From: Emmonsiellopsis sp. PD_33
Taxonomy: Eukaryota > Ascomycota > Eurotiomycetes > Onygenales > Ajellomycetaceae
Assembly (NCBI GenBank): GCA_032988165.1
Contig: JANTQF010000241.1
Location: 1 to 53,371, forward strand
DNA length: 53,371 nt
Direction of reading: 5' to 3'
The first letter of the stretch is position 1. Every line of letters starts with the position of its first letter. The notes under the pieces are model-generated. The model made no database searches and was not told the DNA's origin. It saw nothing but the letters and a program-made list of their open reading frames with translations. The position numbers were made by a program, and so were the translations under genes. Of this stretch, positions 11,421 through 25,120 are shown in pieces.

Positions 11421-11705
11421 TCATATAATTATTTAATATAGTTTATTGTTGTAGATCACTTATTCTATTTATATTTAAATAATTAGATTTTTTCATCAGA
11501 CTCTTCAATCATATTATCAATTGATTATCTACTTCTAATTTATAACTATCACTGAATTTTTTCTACCACTAATATTACACTAAGATGTGTAAGCTATGAT
11601 TCTACCTGTTACTATTAATCTAATATAAAGTATTTACAATGTAATAGCTCTTTTACTTACATCTTCTTCACTAAAAATGAGAATTATACTGAGTTCTTTT
11701 CTACA

Positions 11706-13356
11706 TGTCAAAACTGTCACTAGCACTACCATGCCAGCTAAATATAAAAATGGATAAGAACCTTAATCAGCTCTCAGAATAAATTAAGGCCTATAATATA
11801 GATATCATATATAACTAGTATAATTACTTAGATGTTGAAGATGATTATCTATCAGCTCTTAACTAATGAGAAATTAGTAAATAAATAGTTACACTGAGCT
11901 TGAAGGAGTCTTTCCTTATAAGTTATAACACACTAATATTAGAATAGGTATAATTATTTGATGTAGTAATACAATATTTTCATTATCATCTAAGTGGTGA
12001 GTTGCCTTTACCACTGCAACTGAATATAGATAGACTAGATAGAATAGATAAGTCATATATTATTAATACTATCAGTTCACATTTTGAATATATATTATTA
12101 CAGTCTGGAGTTAATAACCCTATAGTCTGTATAGCACTAATAGAGGTAGCTGCTTTCAACATTTAAGGCTGCATACTTCACAGCCTTTTACATTTATTAG
12201 TCTATATGATGTATGAGCTACTACCATCTCAGACATTAACTATAATATGGGATAATATGTGTCATATGATATATATTATTATCAATGAGAAGTTTATAAT
12301 TGATCTCATAATATTGAGTTAGATAGATTATAGATTGAGAAAGATCTATTTAAAGTATAATAATGAATTCTTTAGTAGGAGAAATGTTCTGATGTTTGAT
12401 GACTTCTTTCAGCTACCTCCTATAAATAATACTCTATTATATACTATTTCATAATAGCCACATATTAATAGTATAGTAGAGGTATACTATTCACTATCTA
12501 TAATTATTGTCCTTCAGCAGGTAATGTACTAGTGGGGAGTTGATAACCTTATCATTTAGTTTTAAAAAGCTCTTAGAAATCTGCATATAGTCTTTATCAC
12601 TAAGAAGAACTGATATTTACTCCTAATATATGTGAAGTATAACATCCCACTAAATGAAGATAATATCTTCAATGATGTAATTCAGATATATCTAAAGAAA
12701 AATAATGTCTATTTCTATAACATATTCAAACTGTGTATCTACTATAATAAGCCTATAAAAATATTATTAGCTAATTATTTAGAACATACATCAGTAAAGA
12801 TCATAACAATAGATAAAGCCCAGAACCTAGCAGACATTATATATATAAATATTAAGTGCTATGTAATGCTGACTTGCAACCTGTAGATAGAGTAAGATCT
12901 AATTAATGATTCTATTAGTATAATATATAATATAATGTGAGAGGTCAGTGCAGATCCTATTAACACACTTCTATATATATTAATAGTGAAGTTTAATGGT
13001 TATAAAGATTCAGACTTCATCTTTAACCCTATTAATAGCCATCTAGTTATCCCTATATTTACTTATTAGATAGAGTTTATTCTAGATAATAACTAATATT
13101 TGTGAGAGTAATTCTCAATCACCCTTATATATATAATTACTATTTATAAGAGTTAGAGTATGATACTTAATCAAGTAGTTCTTGACATTTATAATATAGA
13201 CTTCATTCTGAGTTTAGCATATATTGTCTATTCTCACATCAAAATACTCAGTAGGTTGATATTTAATCAGGAATTTAACTATAGCTAGTTTTATATTACT
13301 TAGACATCTCTAATACTTTATCATCATGAGGATGCTCATCATTATATATATAAATA
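11706..13356 (+). pseudogene. Helitron PIF1-type helicase relic
   Basis: A degenerate frame, continuous from about 11706 if internal TAG/TAA/TGA are read through. It matches the C-terminal DNA helicase of eukaryotic rolling-circle transposons. In order: LPLPLQLNID followed by a damaged Walker A (glycines replaced by Asp/Arg, final KS kept); a GVAAFNI/TLHSLLHL-like segment; a damaged Walker B (Asn for Asp, at about 12280); VLMFDDFFQLPPI at about 12390-12425; a VMLTCNL segment near 12870; and a terminal segment resembling the helicase motif with SLAYIVYSHIKIL near 13215. An N-terminal Rep (HUH) domain was not recognised upstream. No function is possible as it stands. Confidence 0.85.
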
Positions 13357-14720
13357 AAATATTATGGATTAGCTCAATGATTAGCTATATATCACAAAGT
13401 TGTAGGAGCCTCCAGGGATATAGGCTTTGATTGAAAGATTAAAGGTGGATAGGGTAGTAAGTTTAGTGGGGTAGTAAGGTTAAGCACTACATTATATAAG
13501 TAATATCATATATATTTTAATATATAAGTTATCAATCTACCATTCTGATCCCTCCCCCATCATATATATCATTAAAATAATATTATGATGTTTAACAGTG
13601 ATTTTAATAAACTATAAGTATTTATATATATTTATTAATATATATACCTTGCTATTTACACCCTCAACAGCACCAAAATATTATATATAGTAGTTTATGA
13701 GGCCTTATTCCATTACTTCATTATATTATTTAAGGGAGATCCATGTGGATAACTATATGAAGCCACACTAATACTCAGTATTTTCTTTTTATGTAGTTTG
13801 TGTTAATTACTAGCATTCTTTCCTTATTCTATTATATTTTATATATCAAATCCCTGGTGAGCCTCTAGGCTGTAGACTTAGAGAAATCTAGGTTATTTCT
13901 ATTCTTTAAGATACCAGCAATCATGTGATTTATATTATATAAGTAAATATCTACTTAATTAGCTTACCTCCCTTAATGTCATCTTTTATTCCTAACCTTT
14001 GCAACACAATCATCTCACTTATAACCCTCAAACCAAGCACTCACCCTATCAAACTACATAGTAAGTTCAAATCTCCTTATTATAATAATGATTTATTCAT
14101 CAAATAATCATTCTATACACTTCTACATGCAATAGATGTTAATATACACTGATTTTGCATTATTCCCCTGAGTCCTTATTATGTTATGTTGTTTTGAATT
14201 TGATCTGCCTAGCTCTATAATATCACCTACACTATCTTCAGATAACTCTTACTGACATATATTTATATAGGGATTGCATCAAATAGCAGCAGCACATTTA
14301 TAAAGATATTTCCAGAGAATATAGCCTATTTTAATATACTGGTTTAAAGTGACCTCCTGCACATTGCCTATGCATTTAGAGCCTATTTATACATATTAGC
14401 TAACACAATAAATCTCAGAAGGCTTTCTAAATATTATTATAAAGCAACTAAATATTAACATCTATAATTCAGATGTAAGGATGACAGATAATAATATAAT
14501 GAATCTTAACACTATAGATAAGGTAAATGCTATCTAAAGGCTCTTCAGATATATCTAACTATAATTAATATATTCTAGCTTTAAATGCTATTTCTATCTC
14601 ATAATCCTCTATAAATATTATAAAGTTAGCATTCAGAGCTAACATCATCAACCTCTTCCATTTCACTAATAAAAATAAAATGCTTTTATAAGTTCAGAGT
14701 AAATTAATCTATCTATACTT
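13357..14720. other. Unassigned AT-rich relic sequence
   Basis: CpG-free, TA-rich sequence between the Helitron helicase and the SNF2-like relic. I see no recognisable protein motif, LTR or terminal repeat. It may be the non-coding part of either neighbour. Confidence 0.5.
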
Positions 14721-15267
14721 CTTCAAGTTTTATAAGTAACATCTTAGAAAGAAGCATCAGAAAGGACTAAAGATGCAGGTAAAAGACTCCATGTTTAAGA
14801 CTATTAAAAGTTAGCTTATAAAGTGAGAATGTGGTAGAGAGTTTTAATACTCTAAGGAAACCTTAGATTTTAAGTTATATAATATTATTAACTTTTATTG
14901 TTATTTTATATGTAAGACCACATATTGGAACATACATTTCAGAGATGAGGTTTTTTACTAGTAAAGTAATATCAAATAGAATGAGGCTCAGTAAAGGATT
15001 TTTATTTTACTGAAGTATTTAATAAAAGAGCATGCATCTAGTTACCTAGCTAAGAGAAGAAATAAAGAGCTTATCAGTTCAAAGTTCTACTTTAAACTCA
15101 GATATGATACTACTACTTAACCCACTAATAATATGAAAGAAGTTCTAGAAGTCTTTAGAGATATTACCTCTCCCCTCTTTTTAAATAATCATATCAGCTA
15201 TTTAGAATTATCAAGCTTTATAATCATTAATAATATAATAACTAATATTATTTCTTTATTATAAGTT
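14720..15267 (+). pseudogene. Degenerate coding-like stretch before the SNF2-like relic
   Basis: With stops read through, a frame on the plus strand stays open and keeps protein-like composition, for example HIPFRDEV-like and LLKYLIKEHASSYLAKRRNK segments. I do not recognise it. It may be the N-terminal part of the following helicase gene or a separate gene. Confidence 0.3.
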
Positions 15268-17914
15268 ATGCCCTCTTCACCATCAGCAGCACTCTTGAGG
15301 AACTAATAAGACAAGATTCTGACACTAGTAAAACACTTAAGGTTGATCAAGGTTTTAGACACTATCAATCTGATAGAGTCCTTTTGGAGATGAGTCAATC
15401 TGCAGAAAGCTATTCATAGCACAATAAGAATTAGTAATAAAATAGAAGATAATAATAAAAGTAAGAGTAAGAGTAATGAAGAAAGTAATAAAGAGGATAA
15501 TAGCTCTATTATTAATAAGAGGATTATAGAGGTAATAAGGCAGGGAATTATAGCTAGTAAATCCTACCTGAGCATCTTAATTTTCTTTAATAATAATTAC
15601 CTGGAATTAGAGTCATTTAAATGGGTAGAGATTTTAAAAGTAAATTATAATAATAAAATAATTAAACTGACTAAAAATGTAGTTTAGTAGTTCTATAAGA
15701 TATAGAGCTTTCTAAACAACACAAACCTACAGCCTTAAAATACTGAGGTTATTCTAATAAACTTTCATATTATAAATGCCTTCATCCTCTGTGTGCTAGA
15801 GATGTGAAGGAATATGAAGTTGAAATTCTAATAGCTTATAGTAGTTAATGCTATTAGATAGTTTTAGATGGACAGTTAAGTTAGTGGTTGTATTATAGTG
15901 GATCTTATGGGGTTGAGTAAAACTTAGATAATAATTAGATATATTCTTTTAATAAGTAAAACATCCCTAAAGGCTTATTAGTAATTTTATAGTTTATATA
16001 GTTACTAATTTGATCTGATAGTTATATAATGACTATAAAACTTTAGAGTAGAGATTAATATTACTTGTTATACTCTCAGCACTTATCAAATAGTAGGCTA
16101 GTAAGATAGAGTTAGTTATTAATAAGCTATACATTTATATCTATTATGATGATAGCAAGAAGGGCCTTATATTAAGATAAAATATTATAATAAAGAAGCT
16201 CACTAGGAATAATCTGATTTTCAATGCCTCAGACTAGTTATAGCTAATTATCCTCATCTCATACTAAATACTGAGCTAAAGAAATAGCCAGGCCATGATC
16301 CAACATTTCTAATAGTGATCTTCTAGAAGCCTTCCTGGGGATCACCTAGATAGCTTGGGTAGGGTGTTTAGTGTTATTATTTTTAATGAGGCACACATAG
16401 TGTGAAATGCTAATTCAAATACCTTTAAAATATACTTATTACTGAACATAAATTTTAATCTACTACTTACTATGACTTCTTATCTTAACTCTCTACTTAA
16501 CATTAAGAATCTAGTATAATTCATCATGCCTATTAACTTCAACATCTGATAGAGTAATAAGATATTATTATTTAAGAGCCTACCTTCTTTCTTTAATTCA
16601 TATAAGGTTGATCTTTCCCATGTTAGTTCTATATATCAAATTATAAGTTATACCCTTCAAGAGAATTTTTAGTGTCTTAATAATGATAATTCCTGTCTTG
16701 GCATGAACATCTTCAAGTTTTTTAAAATGTATTGTATTAAATAGATATTAATGAGCTACCTACCTAAGAAGAATAGCTCTAAAATTAGAGACAACATCTC
16801 TATTATCCTCTACCAGGTTGTGGAGTGCCACTTCACCCCTAACAAGCTAACTAAGTATAGATTGATGATAATACACCTTTATTACCATCTTATCTCTAAA
16901 CTGCCTAATGGACATATATTCATAAATATAAATAAATATAGAAGGCTGACACTCTTTACTTTCTAAATTAATTTCTTTTATATATATAGAAAAGTCCTAT
17001 TACCTTATATTCTTCTTATATTACTCTACACTTCCCAGATGGTTCTTTTCTCACACTGACTGAATATATACTACAAGGCTGAGTAAAGAGCCTATAAAGG
17101 CTTCTCAAATGATGCTTAGTTCTGCCTCTCTTTTCCCCCTAATATAAATATTACTACATCTCAAAACCATGAAAAGGCTCTATACCTCATAATGCAGAAG
17201 TCATCATGACTCTGCATATTACTAATTAAATTGAGTTATGAAGTCTTTGAGCTGAATGAGAAGTTCATTATGTGATATAACAAGCTAAGAGAATAAATAC
17301 TAATAATAGGTATATATATTTTTATTAGTATTTTATATATAGTGTTTCATGCATTTCTGAAGCCTGATGAGTATGTAGCTGCAGTGTCAAACTTTAATAA
17401 TAATAAGCTAAATTTAATAATCTTCATTAGTTTCTATTATATCAGTTCAGCTGATTTCAATTTACAATATAAGTGTTAAAATATATACTATTTCAATATA
17501 GCAGGCAGCTAGCCTATAATCAATTAGATTATAGGCTATATTCTATAAATCAGCTAAAAGCAGATTATGAAAGTTTATAAGTATATGATGCTAAATTCTT
17601 TCTCCACTCATAAGATAGAAAAGTTAAATTCAAAATATATAGTTAGTTTAATAGCTAAATTGAATTTAACACTCTTTTACCTACAGGATGATATAGATGT
17701 GAACAATAAGAAGGCTATTTTAGGCAATTAGATTTATCTATTAAGTAGGGAGATTATCATACTAAGTGAAGATAAGGAGGAACTCAAGAATGCTACATTA
17801 ATAAAAGTTAAAAAACTTTTAGAGGAGCTCATAAAACTTCTTTATGAGGTAGATAATAAGATAAATATAGAAGAAGTACCTGGCCTAGTTAGAAATAAAG
17901 TGAAGAATAAGTAA
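15268..17914 (+). pseudogene. SNF2-family helicase-like relic
   Basis: Plus-strand degenerate frame(s) with SNF2 ATPase landmarks in the right order. GCIIVDLMGLSKT at about 15890-15930 corresponds to motif I, and its Lys-Thr is retained. SVIIFNEAHIV near 16370 corresponds to the DEAH motif II (Asp now Asn). LLLTMTSYLN near 16460 corresponds to motif III (LLLTATP). Near 17380-17570 come VSNFNNNKLN, SSADFNLQYKC and a QIIGYIL segment, matching the C-terminal helicase lobe. The end carries an acidic, Lys-rich tail. SNF2 proteins are ATP-driven DNA translocases. Its place between transposons, with the same mutation load, suggests it was itself repeated or carried. The start codon is uncertain. Confidence 0.75.
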
Positions 17915-18127
17915 TGAGTTTGAAAATATTTTTAGAGGCTCAGTAGATATAATAATGAGGTGGTTTCTTTCTCTACATTTTTAAAATGTATTATCTTTAA
18001 TCTTTCTATATATATTAATATAGAGGGATTTTATTATTTATTTTCTTAACTTATTAATGAAGCTTGTTAAAAGCAGATGCTTTATATTAAATTTTAATGA
18101 ATAAAGATGTACTTCATTAGGATATTT

Positions 18128-18190
18128 TTACTCTATCTTGCCCTATATATAATTATCTATAAAGAAGGTTAGTTACTCTATCTTGCCCTA
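18128..18190. repeat. Short direct repeat, 18 bp, two copies
   Basis: TTACTCTATCTTGCCCTA occurs at 18128-18145 and again at 18173-18190, identical in both. It lies between the SNF2-like relic and the gypsy element. Confidence 0.85.
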
Positions 18191-18310
18191 GTTACATATG
18201 CTATGCTATGGAGCTCCTGCTATAAATATACTAGTAGGCCAGAGAGGTGAGAAAGATCTGGGAGAGGAGAGAGCCTAAAGAGCTTCCTCTTACCTCTCAG
18301 TTAAGAAGTG

Positions 18311-18331
18311 CTAGGGGCAGAATGCTCCTAG
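18311..18331. repeat. 21-bp palindrome ending in CTAG
   Basis: CTAGGGGCA-GAA-TGCTCCTAG can form a 9-bp hairpin with one mismatch and is followed by T. Helitron 3' ends have a short hairpin near CTRR followed by T, so this is a candidate terminus, but the hairpin overlaps the CTAG rather than preceding it. Confidence 0.4.
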
Positions 18332-18381
18332 TATAATGTTAATTACTCATACTAAGATTAAAGCTCATAAGATAGTGAAGA

Positions 18382-18386
18382 AATGA
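18382..18386. repeat. Left target-site duplication of the gypsy element
   Basis: AATGA immediately before the 5' LTR. The same five bases follow the 3' LTR at 27472-27476. Confidence 0.75.
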
Positions 18387-18547
18387 TACTATATGGAAGC
18401 TCCACACATCCTCATGTCCTTCTATTCACATTTCTTAGCTTAGATTAGTCAGCCTGACTAATGACACCTACATCACAGAGCTTCTAGAGACTTAGAAGAA
18501 TCAAGCCTTTTTCTATAAATCTTATTACACACTGCATTCTTATTATA
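18387..18547 (+). repeat. 5' LTR of the gypsy element
   Basis: About 161 bp, aligning along its length to 27307-27471. Shared blocks include ACATCCTCATGT, TTAGCTTAGATTAGTCAGCC and CTTCTAGAGACTTAGAAGAA. It begins TACT where TG would be expected and ends ATA for CA, both explained by C-to-T/G-to-A change. The sequence just after it (ATTAGTAGC) could be a mutated tRNA primer site. Confidence 0.85.
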
Positions 18548-19899
18548 ATTAGTAGCATATTTTGAGTTTCAACAGGTTATTTAAAGAAATAAATTTAACC
18601 CTCTATGGGTCCTCACCAGGAAACCTACCTCTCATCTTCAATAATAGACTCTACAGGATGTTTATGAGCCTTACAGTCAAAACCATCCAACTAGCTCACC
18701 ACCTAACCTCATATGCAACTAATGATGATTCTTATATTCACACAGTGAGCCAAGATATTTTTCAAGTAGCTAAATACATAATCTCTGCTGCAGAATATCT
18801 AGAGGCCCCATCAAAGTCAAATACCCTATTTGCAAGCTAAACTTGAACTTACAGTGCTAGTATAAAGATAGAGAGTCAAGACACAGTAGAACTTCCAGTA
18901 TATTCAGTAGATTAAATAATTAATAAAGTATCTTTTTAAAGTGACATTAAACAGTTCATGCACAGTGTGAAACTACTATTAAAGAACCCTGATTGCTCAG
19001 CTTTCATATAGTTACATACACTCTCTATACTTTCATCTAAGTCCTTCAAATCATCACAACAGCTCTCAGTTCTACCCTCAACTGAGTAAACAATAATAAA
19101 CAAGTAGACAACAGCTTTAGAGACAGAAGTCCTAACAGATTATTCAGAAGAAACTATAATAAATATAGTGATGAATACCCTATATCCTTCTGATACTTAC
19201 CTTAAGATCATTTAGAAGCTAAATCTAATTACCTATTTGAGTAACCCATAACTTAGACTTCTAACATAGAATACTGGGACATCTACAACTACCTTAAAGT
19301 TAGCTCAGAATTTAAAACAAATAAACCTAGTCCCTTACTCTTCTTTTTCTCTCTCTTTTGTGTTTCTCTCATCTTTCTTTTCACCTTTATCCACAACATC
19401 AAACATGAGATTCACTATTTAAGATACTAATAATAATACTCAATTAATAAAAGTTTCATAATATTAGAGTTTACTCTCTATTATATCATCAGCAACCAAC
19501 TAACTCCAAGATCACCTGTTCAGACAGAATAACCACTTATCTTAACAAAACACTCATATTTACTAGGCTGATAATTCTGACCTAATACACTCATTAAGAA
19601 AGCATCTAGGCAGACCTATTAAGTCATCAAACAGGATAATCAATAACAACATTAATATACTTATTATTAATAGCACTATCACTCTAGCTGCACTAACAAA
19701 TAGTAATAGTTTATCCACCAGATAGATACACATTATTACTCAACTAATCTAAAAGTAGCTTCATGAGACTCTCATCAAGTTAGAAGTTAGCACACTATGT
19801 TAGTAAACATCTAATAGAGGTAACTACCAACCCCCTTCCAGTTAAGATAATGAAGGCCCAGAAGAACCAGCCCACAGACACAGTGCTAGCCTGGCACTT

Positions 19900-21090
19900 A
19901 GTCATTAGACCTAAAATGATTAAGGAAGTTAATACACTCTATATATATCTAATATCTCATGGAAGGTAACAGACATTAAGATCTTCTGACTAGACACTAC
20001 TAAATCCAATGATATTTAGAATAAAGATCATAGAATCTACTACTAAGATGTCTTTTCCTTCATCACCCATATCAAGATGACAGCACAGTTAAGAGATATA
20101 ATGATTATCAAATAGGACTTATCAATCTATTTCTGCAGTGCAGCCAACATATGGTAGATTTCAGAAGTATCAGATGTAACTAGATACAGCCTCCTGAACT
20201 ATCCAGATAGTGTAATATAAATTTATAAAGCTTTGAAGACTCAATTTAGAATGGCACCTAGTAAGTTCCTCAACAAGTTTAACAAGATATATTACACAGT
20301 ATAGGACATCTGAAACAGCTATAATATTATAGCATTCACAGTCAAACTGGTTCATGTAGCTAAACACTGTAGTTATAGTAACAATGAGGATATGTTAGTT
20401 CTACACCTGTGAAAGCACCTTGATCTATCTCTATACCTTACAGTGGATAAATCTGACCCCAGAACAATTATAGAGAAATTCATTACTCTCTTGATTAAGA
20501 AATAATACAACTGAGAAGATAAATACTACTAAAACAACTATTATAAGTATAATTAGCTCATTAAAGACATCTATCAACTGCAGAACTTTCAGAATGAAAG
20601 GAACAGCTATAGCTCATAGAAATAGCATACTTACAATAACTATTAGAATAATGAGCCTAATCAGAATAAGAAACCCCAGAGTAATATTAGGCCTAGTAAC
20701 TAGAATTACTGAAATAATAATCAGCATCCCCAGAACAATAACTACTATAATCAGAATAATTAATACTATTAGAGTTATTAGAATAATAATTATAATAATA
20801 ATTACCAGCATCAGAATAACAATAACTTCTAGTAACAGAACAACTATAAGAATATCAGCTATTAAAGACATGACATACAAGTAAACTAGGCTGACAGTCA
20901 ACAGGAAAATAACTAATAGAAGGATTAAAATAATATGGACCAGTAGGATAACAACTGCCATGAAGAGGCTAATAATTACTTAGCCTTTAATAATGAGTAT
21001 GATGCTTTTGACTACTTAAACTGCAATGCAACCTTTACATTTAACAATTAGTTATATAATCATGTTGCTGAGCACCATGTAGATGAGGAT
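19900..21090 (+). pseudogene. Gag-like relic of the gypsy element
   Basis: A degenerate plus-strand frame, best read from about 20100. It has a capsid-like segment (FLNKFNKIYYTV near 20280) followed by an Asn/Gln/Tyr-rich region (about 20660-20870) such as NQNNQYYQSYQ-like stretches. The Ile-rich open frames on either strand at 20594-20961 are out-of-frame readings of this low-complexity tract. I saw no clear CCHC knuckle. Confidence 0.6.
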
Positions 21091-21099
21091 AAACTAGCT

Positions 21100-24000
21100 A
21101 TCTAGCATATTAATACATTATTACCAGTAATTTCATTTAAGAGGCTGTAGGTATATATAATAGACAGAACAACTTTTTAGTTTTAGCATTATACTACAGT
21201 AAAGATATTTATTATGAAGTCTAATATAACTGATAATATATATTTGAATAGTGAATGCATCATAATACTCATTAATTATAACTAACTCAAGTAATAGGAT
21301 TTAGAGATTAAGATAATCCAATCTAAGCTCATCACAGTATAGAGTATCAGTAAAAGATTAGTTTTATCAGAGATTATAATGATCTTACTCTATATACTAG
21401 TAATACTATCATCTAGAAAGCCTGTGATCACCCAACTCTTCATCAAAGCTTATATCATTGAAAACCTGCAAGTGAAGCTACTTATAGGGATAGATAACCT
21501 CAGACTAGAGAGTCTGGTTCTGAATTTTTCAAGCTGAAAGGCCTAACTGATACAGTGTTGCAATGCAGCCATTAATCTCACTTTAATCTCAAAGTTAAAT
21601 TACTAGGTGAATTAGCCCCTATATGCTACCACTAACATTACAGTGCTATCTAGAGCAGAAGTGAGAATTCCTATTCATACTCAAAAAAAGATAGAGCTCC
21701 TAGAGAATAGGGACTATCTATTTGAACTATCTAACCCATAGCTTATATTTCATATGCATACTATGAATCACATATTACTATTCATTCAAGTAAGAAATGA
21801 CAGTGAGAAGTCTGTTCACATCTTATATTATTTAAAGTTAGGAACCCTACAGAAGATAGAGTTCATAAATAGATTTTATGTGGCAGATAAAATAGTAATA
21901 CTAGCAACCACAGAGAACTCAACTTACAGTTATCAGCAAATAAAAGTCATATAGAATGACACCAATAAAACCACACTGAATAATAATATGATCATATATT
22001 ATAAGAATAATAAAATAAAGGAGATCTTCATAGACCTCATCAAGAAATATAGTAATATTTTCACTAATCATGGAGGATTTACTGACATTCTACAAGAGGA
22101 ATGGATGAGGATACCACTCAAATAAGAGGCTACTCTACCTAAGACAGTAAAAATATATCTAGTAGGTTCAGAGGATCATAAGTGTATAGATGACACATTT
22201 AATAAGCTATACACCCAAGGGAGAATAAGCTAAGTAAGGATATACACTTACTCAACTTACCTAATATTTGTAGTATGACAGACAATATATCATGAAGGAA
22301 AATCTGTGAGAAAGAGACAAGTCATAATTGACCTTTAAACCCTTAATAAGATTATAGAGCCTAACATGTATTCAGCCCCACTATAAATAGATATTCTACA
22401 CAGACTGAAAGAAGTACAATATATTATAGTAAGAAATATAATAAGTTTTTTCTACCACTAGCATTCTCATCCAGATAATAGAATTAAGATGGTAGTTATT
22501 ATACACTAAGAATAGAAGATCTTTAATGTTATAATAATAGAATATATTAACTTAGTATCATACATTTAATAATAGATTGATAGGTATCTTGCAGATCTTA
22601 AGGAATTTATGTGAGTTTATATTAATAATCTAGTGGTACATTTATAGATATAGAAACACTATGTTATCTACTTATACAAGCTCTTTCAGCAACTATAAGA
22701 CCTGAGGATAGTGCTTAACCCAAAGAAAACTTACATCAGATTTCCCTCTATATGCCTCTTAGGTCAGCACATATTAGACCTAGGTTTGTCCATTAATAAA
22801 GAGAAGCTCAAGGCACTTACTGAAATAGAGTTCCCTATAAAGCTAGTACATCTCAAGAAATATTTAGAATTGATCAGCTGACTATGCTAGTACATCTCAT
22901 GATATGCCCACATTGCAGACTCACTACAGAAATGAAAGACAAAATTACTTAAGACTGAATTAATAATAGATATTAAGTGCACAGCCTATATTATGGTAAT
23001 AAAGATAGATGAAACAACTATAGAATATATGATATTTAAAGTAATATAGAAGATTTTCTGCATTCAACTCTTTCTGATATACATCAACAACTAGCAAGTA
23101 TTATTCATCAATGTAGATGCATTAATTGAATAAGAATTCAGTGTCATAGTATTTTATATTAAGAATAGCTGATTGCTCTTAAAGATAGAAAACTATACAG
23201 TATCTTTACTGTAGGAACTGGTTGAATTAATTCTATTTCTCAGTAAGACTCTCATTCCTGTAGAGAATCATTACTGGCCTATCAAGCTTGAAATTACCTG
23301 CTTAATATGAGCAATCTATAAGATATAACATCTGATGGAAGCCTCAGTAAAGCATACTGTCATCTACACTAACCACAAACTAATACCTGGGATACTCAAA
23401 GCTATGCATTTAAGAATAATAGTAACAGACCATCAGAATCTACAGTTAGTTCAGGTAGATGTGTACCTGCAACAATTTCACATCAAAGTGATACATAAAT
23501 CTGAGCAACTACATCTTGTGCTAGATGTGCTGTCCTATCTGCCCAGCAGAAGCAAAATAATAATAGATGCAGATGAACTGTTGAAAGAGATATAAAATAT
23601 ATATTTTACCCATATGAAGGAAGGTGATGATGTCATCACTGATAGCAACTATGTAGAAACTCTAGTTGAAATGTCTGATAATTTCTAGAGATACCTTAAA
23701 AATGGATATTCCAGAGATGTCAAGTTATCTCATATTATAAAGGTTCTCAAAAGGAATAATGTAGTTAAAGAACCATTCAGACTTCTATATGAGCTAACAG
23801 ACAGCATTTTATACTACACATATAATAAGATAAAGCACCTGATAATCCTGAGAGCTCTACACAAAGAAATCTTCAATCTAGCCTACACCCCCAACCACTT
23901 AGAATTCAATTGAACCTTGGGAAATCTACAAGATATGATAATACATCACTGTATGATAGAGTTGCAGAAGTATATTAAGCACTGTCCCAGCTATTAAGTT

Positions 24001-25120
24001 AATTAGACACTGTAATATAAGTCTTACAGATAGTACTAACTCATACAAATCATGAATATACCACACAACATGATAATCATTAACTTTATACTTGTATTAC
24101 TAGATGGTAAATATAATGTAGTAATATCTATTACATACAAGTTCTTCAAATAGATTATAATCATTTCTAGGTGATCTAACTTCAATGCAGAGGATTAGGC
24201 AAAAGCCCTACTTAACTGTCTATTACTAGTTAATTAGGGAATCCCATGCAGGATCATTTCAGATAGAGACCTCAAGTTTCTCAGTAATCTATAGTGGAAT
24301 CTCTTCAAGCATTTTAAGGTTGAGCTCCTCTATTCTACTGCATACTACCCACAAATAGATGGGTAGAGTAAGAGAATAAATCAAACCATATAAATTACCC
24401 TATAACATGCTATTACAGCAATGGGAAACCTACATAACTGGCTACAAATACTACTAATTATTGCTTTTCATCTCAATGCAGCTAAATCTATGTCAACAGG
24501 ACACTCAGCCTACAAGATTATATATAAAACCACTATTAACTTACTCATCTTAGTATTAATGATAATACCTATAGCATCATGCTTCTATATCTGATGAAAT
24601 ATAATCCTAGCACTTGATGAGACAGTCATAATAGCTAAGAACTATTATAACTAGAAGCATATACTATAGAGCTTCCAGGTAGAGGATAGAGTACTTCTTC
24701 ACTTATACTAGAGATATGAAATATCAGCTGTAAAGATCTCATGTAAATATAATAATTAATTTACTGAACCATTCAGAATACTCAAGTAAATAAGATTACT
24801 TGCATATAAGCTAGAACTACCACACACAATGAAGATTCATTTAGTTATAAGTGTAATAATGCTTGAACCTCTCTCTCAGTAAAGAGACCCCTATAAATAT
24901 TAACACCTGAAACCCCTACCAGTCAAACTGGCAGCAACCAGCAAAAATCCTACATATAAAGTTAAAAAGATAATAGCAAAGAGGATATTATGCAGTAGAA
25001 CTTAGTATCTACTATGATGGAAGAGCTATAGACTAAAGAATAATTAATGAGTAAATAAGATAGAAGCTGAAGGATTAAAGAAATTAATTAAGTAATTTGA
25101 GAAGATCTATCAGTTTAAAG
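21100..25120 (+). pseudogene. Pol relic: protease, RT, RNase H, integrase, chromodomain
   Basis: Reading through stops, the domains come in gypsy order. Retropepsin lies near 21235-21300 (its DSG site now reads NSE, followed by CIIILIN) and again LLIGIDNL near 21480. Reverse transcriptase spans about 22270-22900 (RQVIIDL, LNKIIEP, FFYHQHSHP, then YINN for the YIDD box at about 22618, and LGQHILDLGLS). An RNase H-like part follows (INVDALIEQEFSVIVFY near 23110), and the open stretch at 23335-23595 belongs to its end. Integrase spans about 23830-24560 (IIISRWSNF, ISDRDLKFLSN, YYPQIDGQSKRINQT). A chromodomain lies at about 24961-25120 (VKKIIAKRIL, then TQYLLWWKSY). Together these identify a chromovirus. 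Confidence 0.87.

Noticed and set aside
20594..20961. Ile-rich open frames on both strands
   Set aside because: They are out-of-frame readings of the Asn/Gln-rich gag tract in low-complexity AT-rich sequence.
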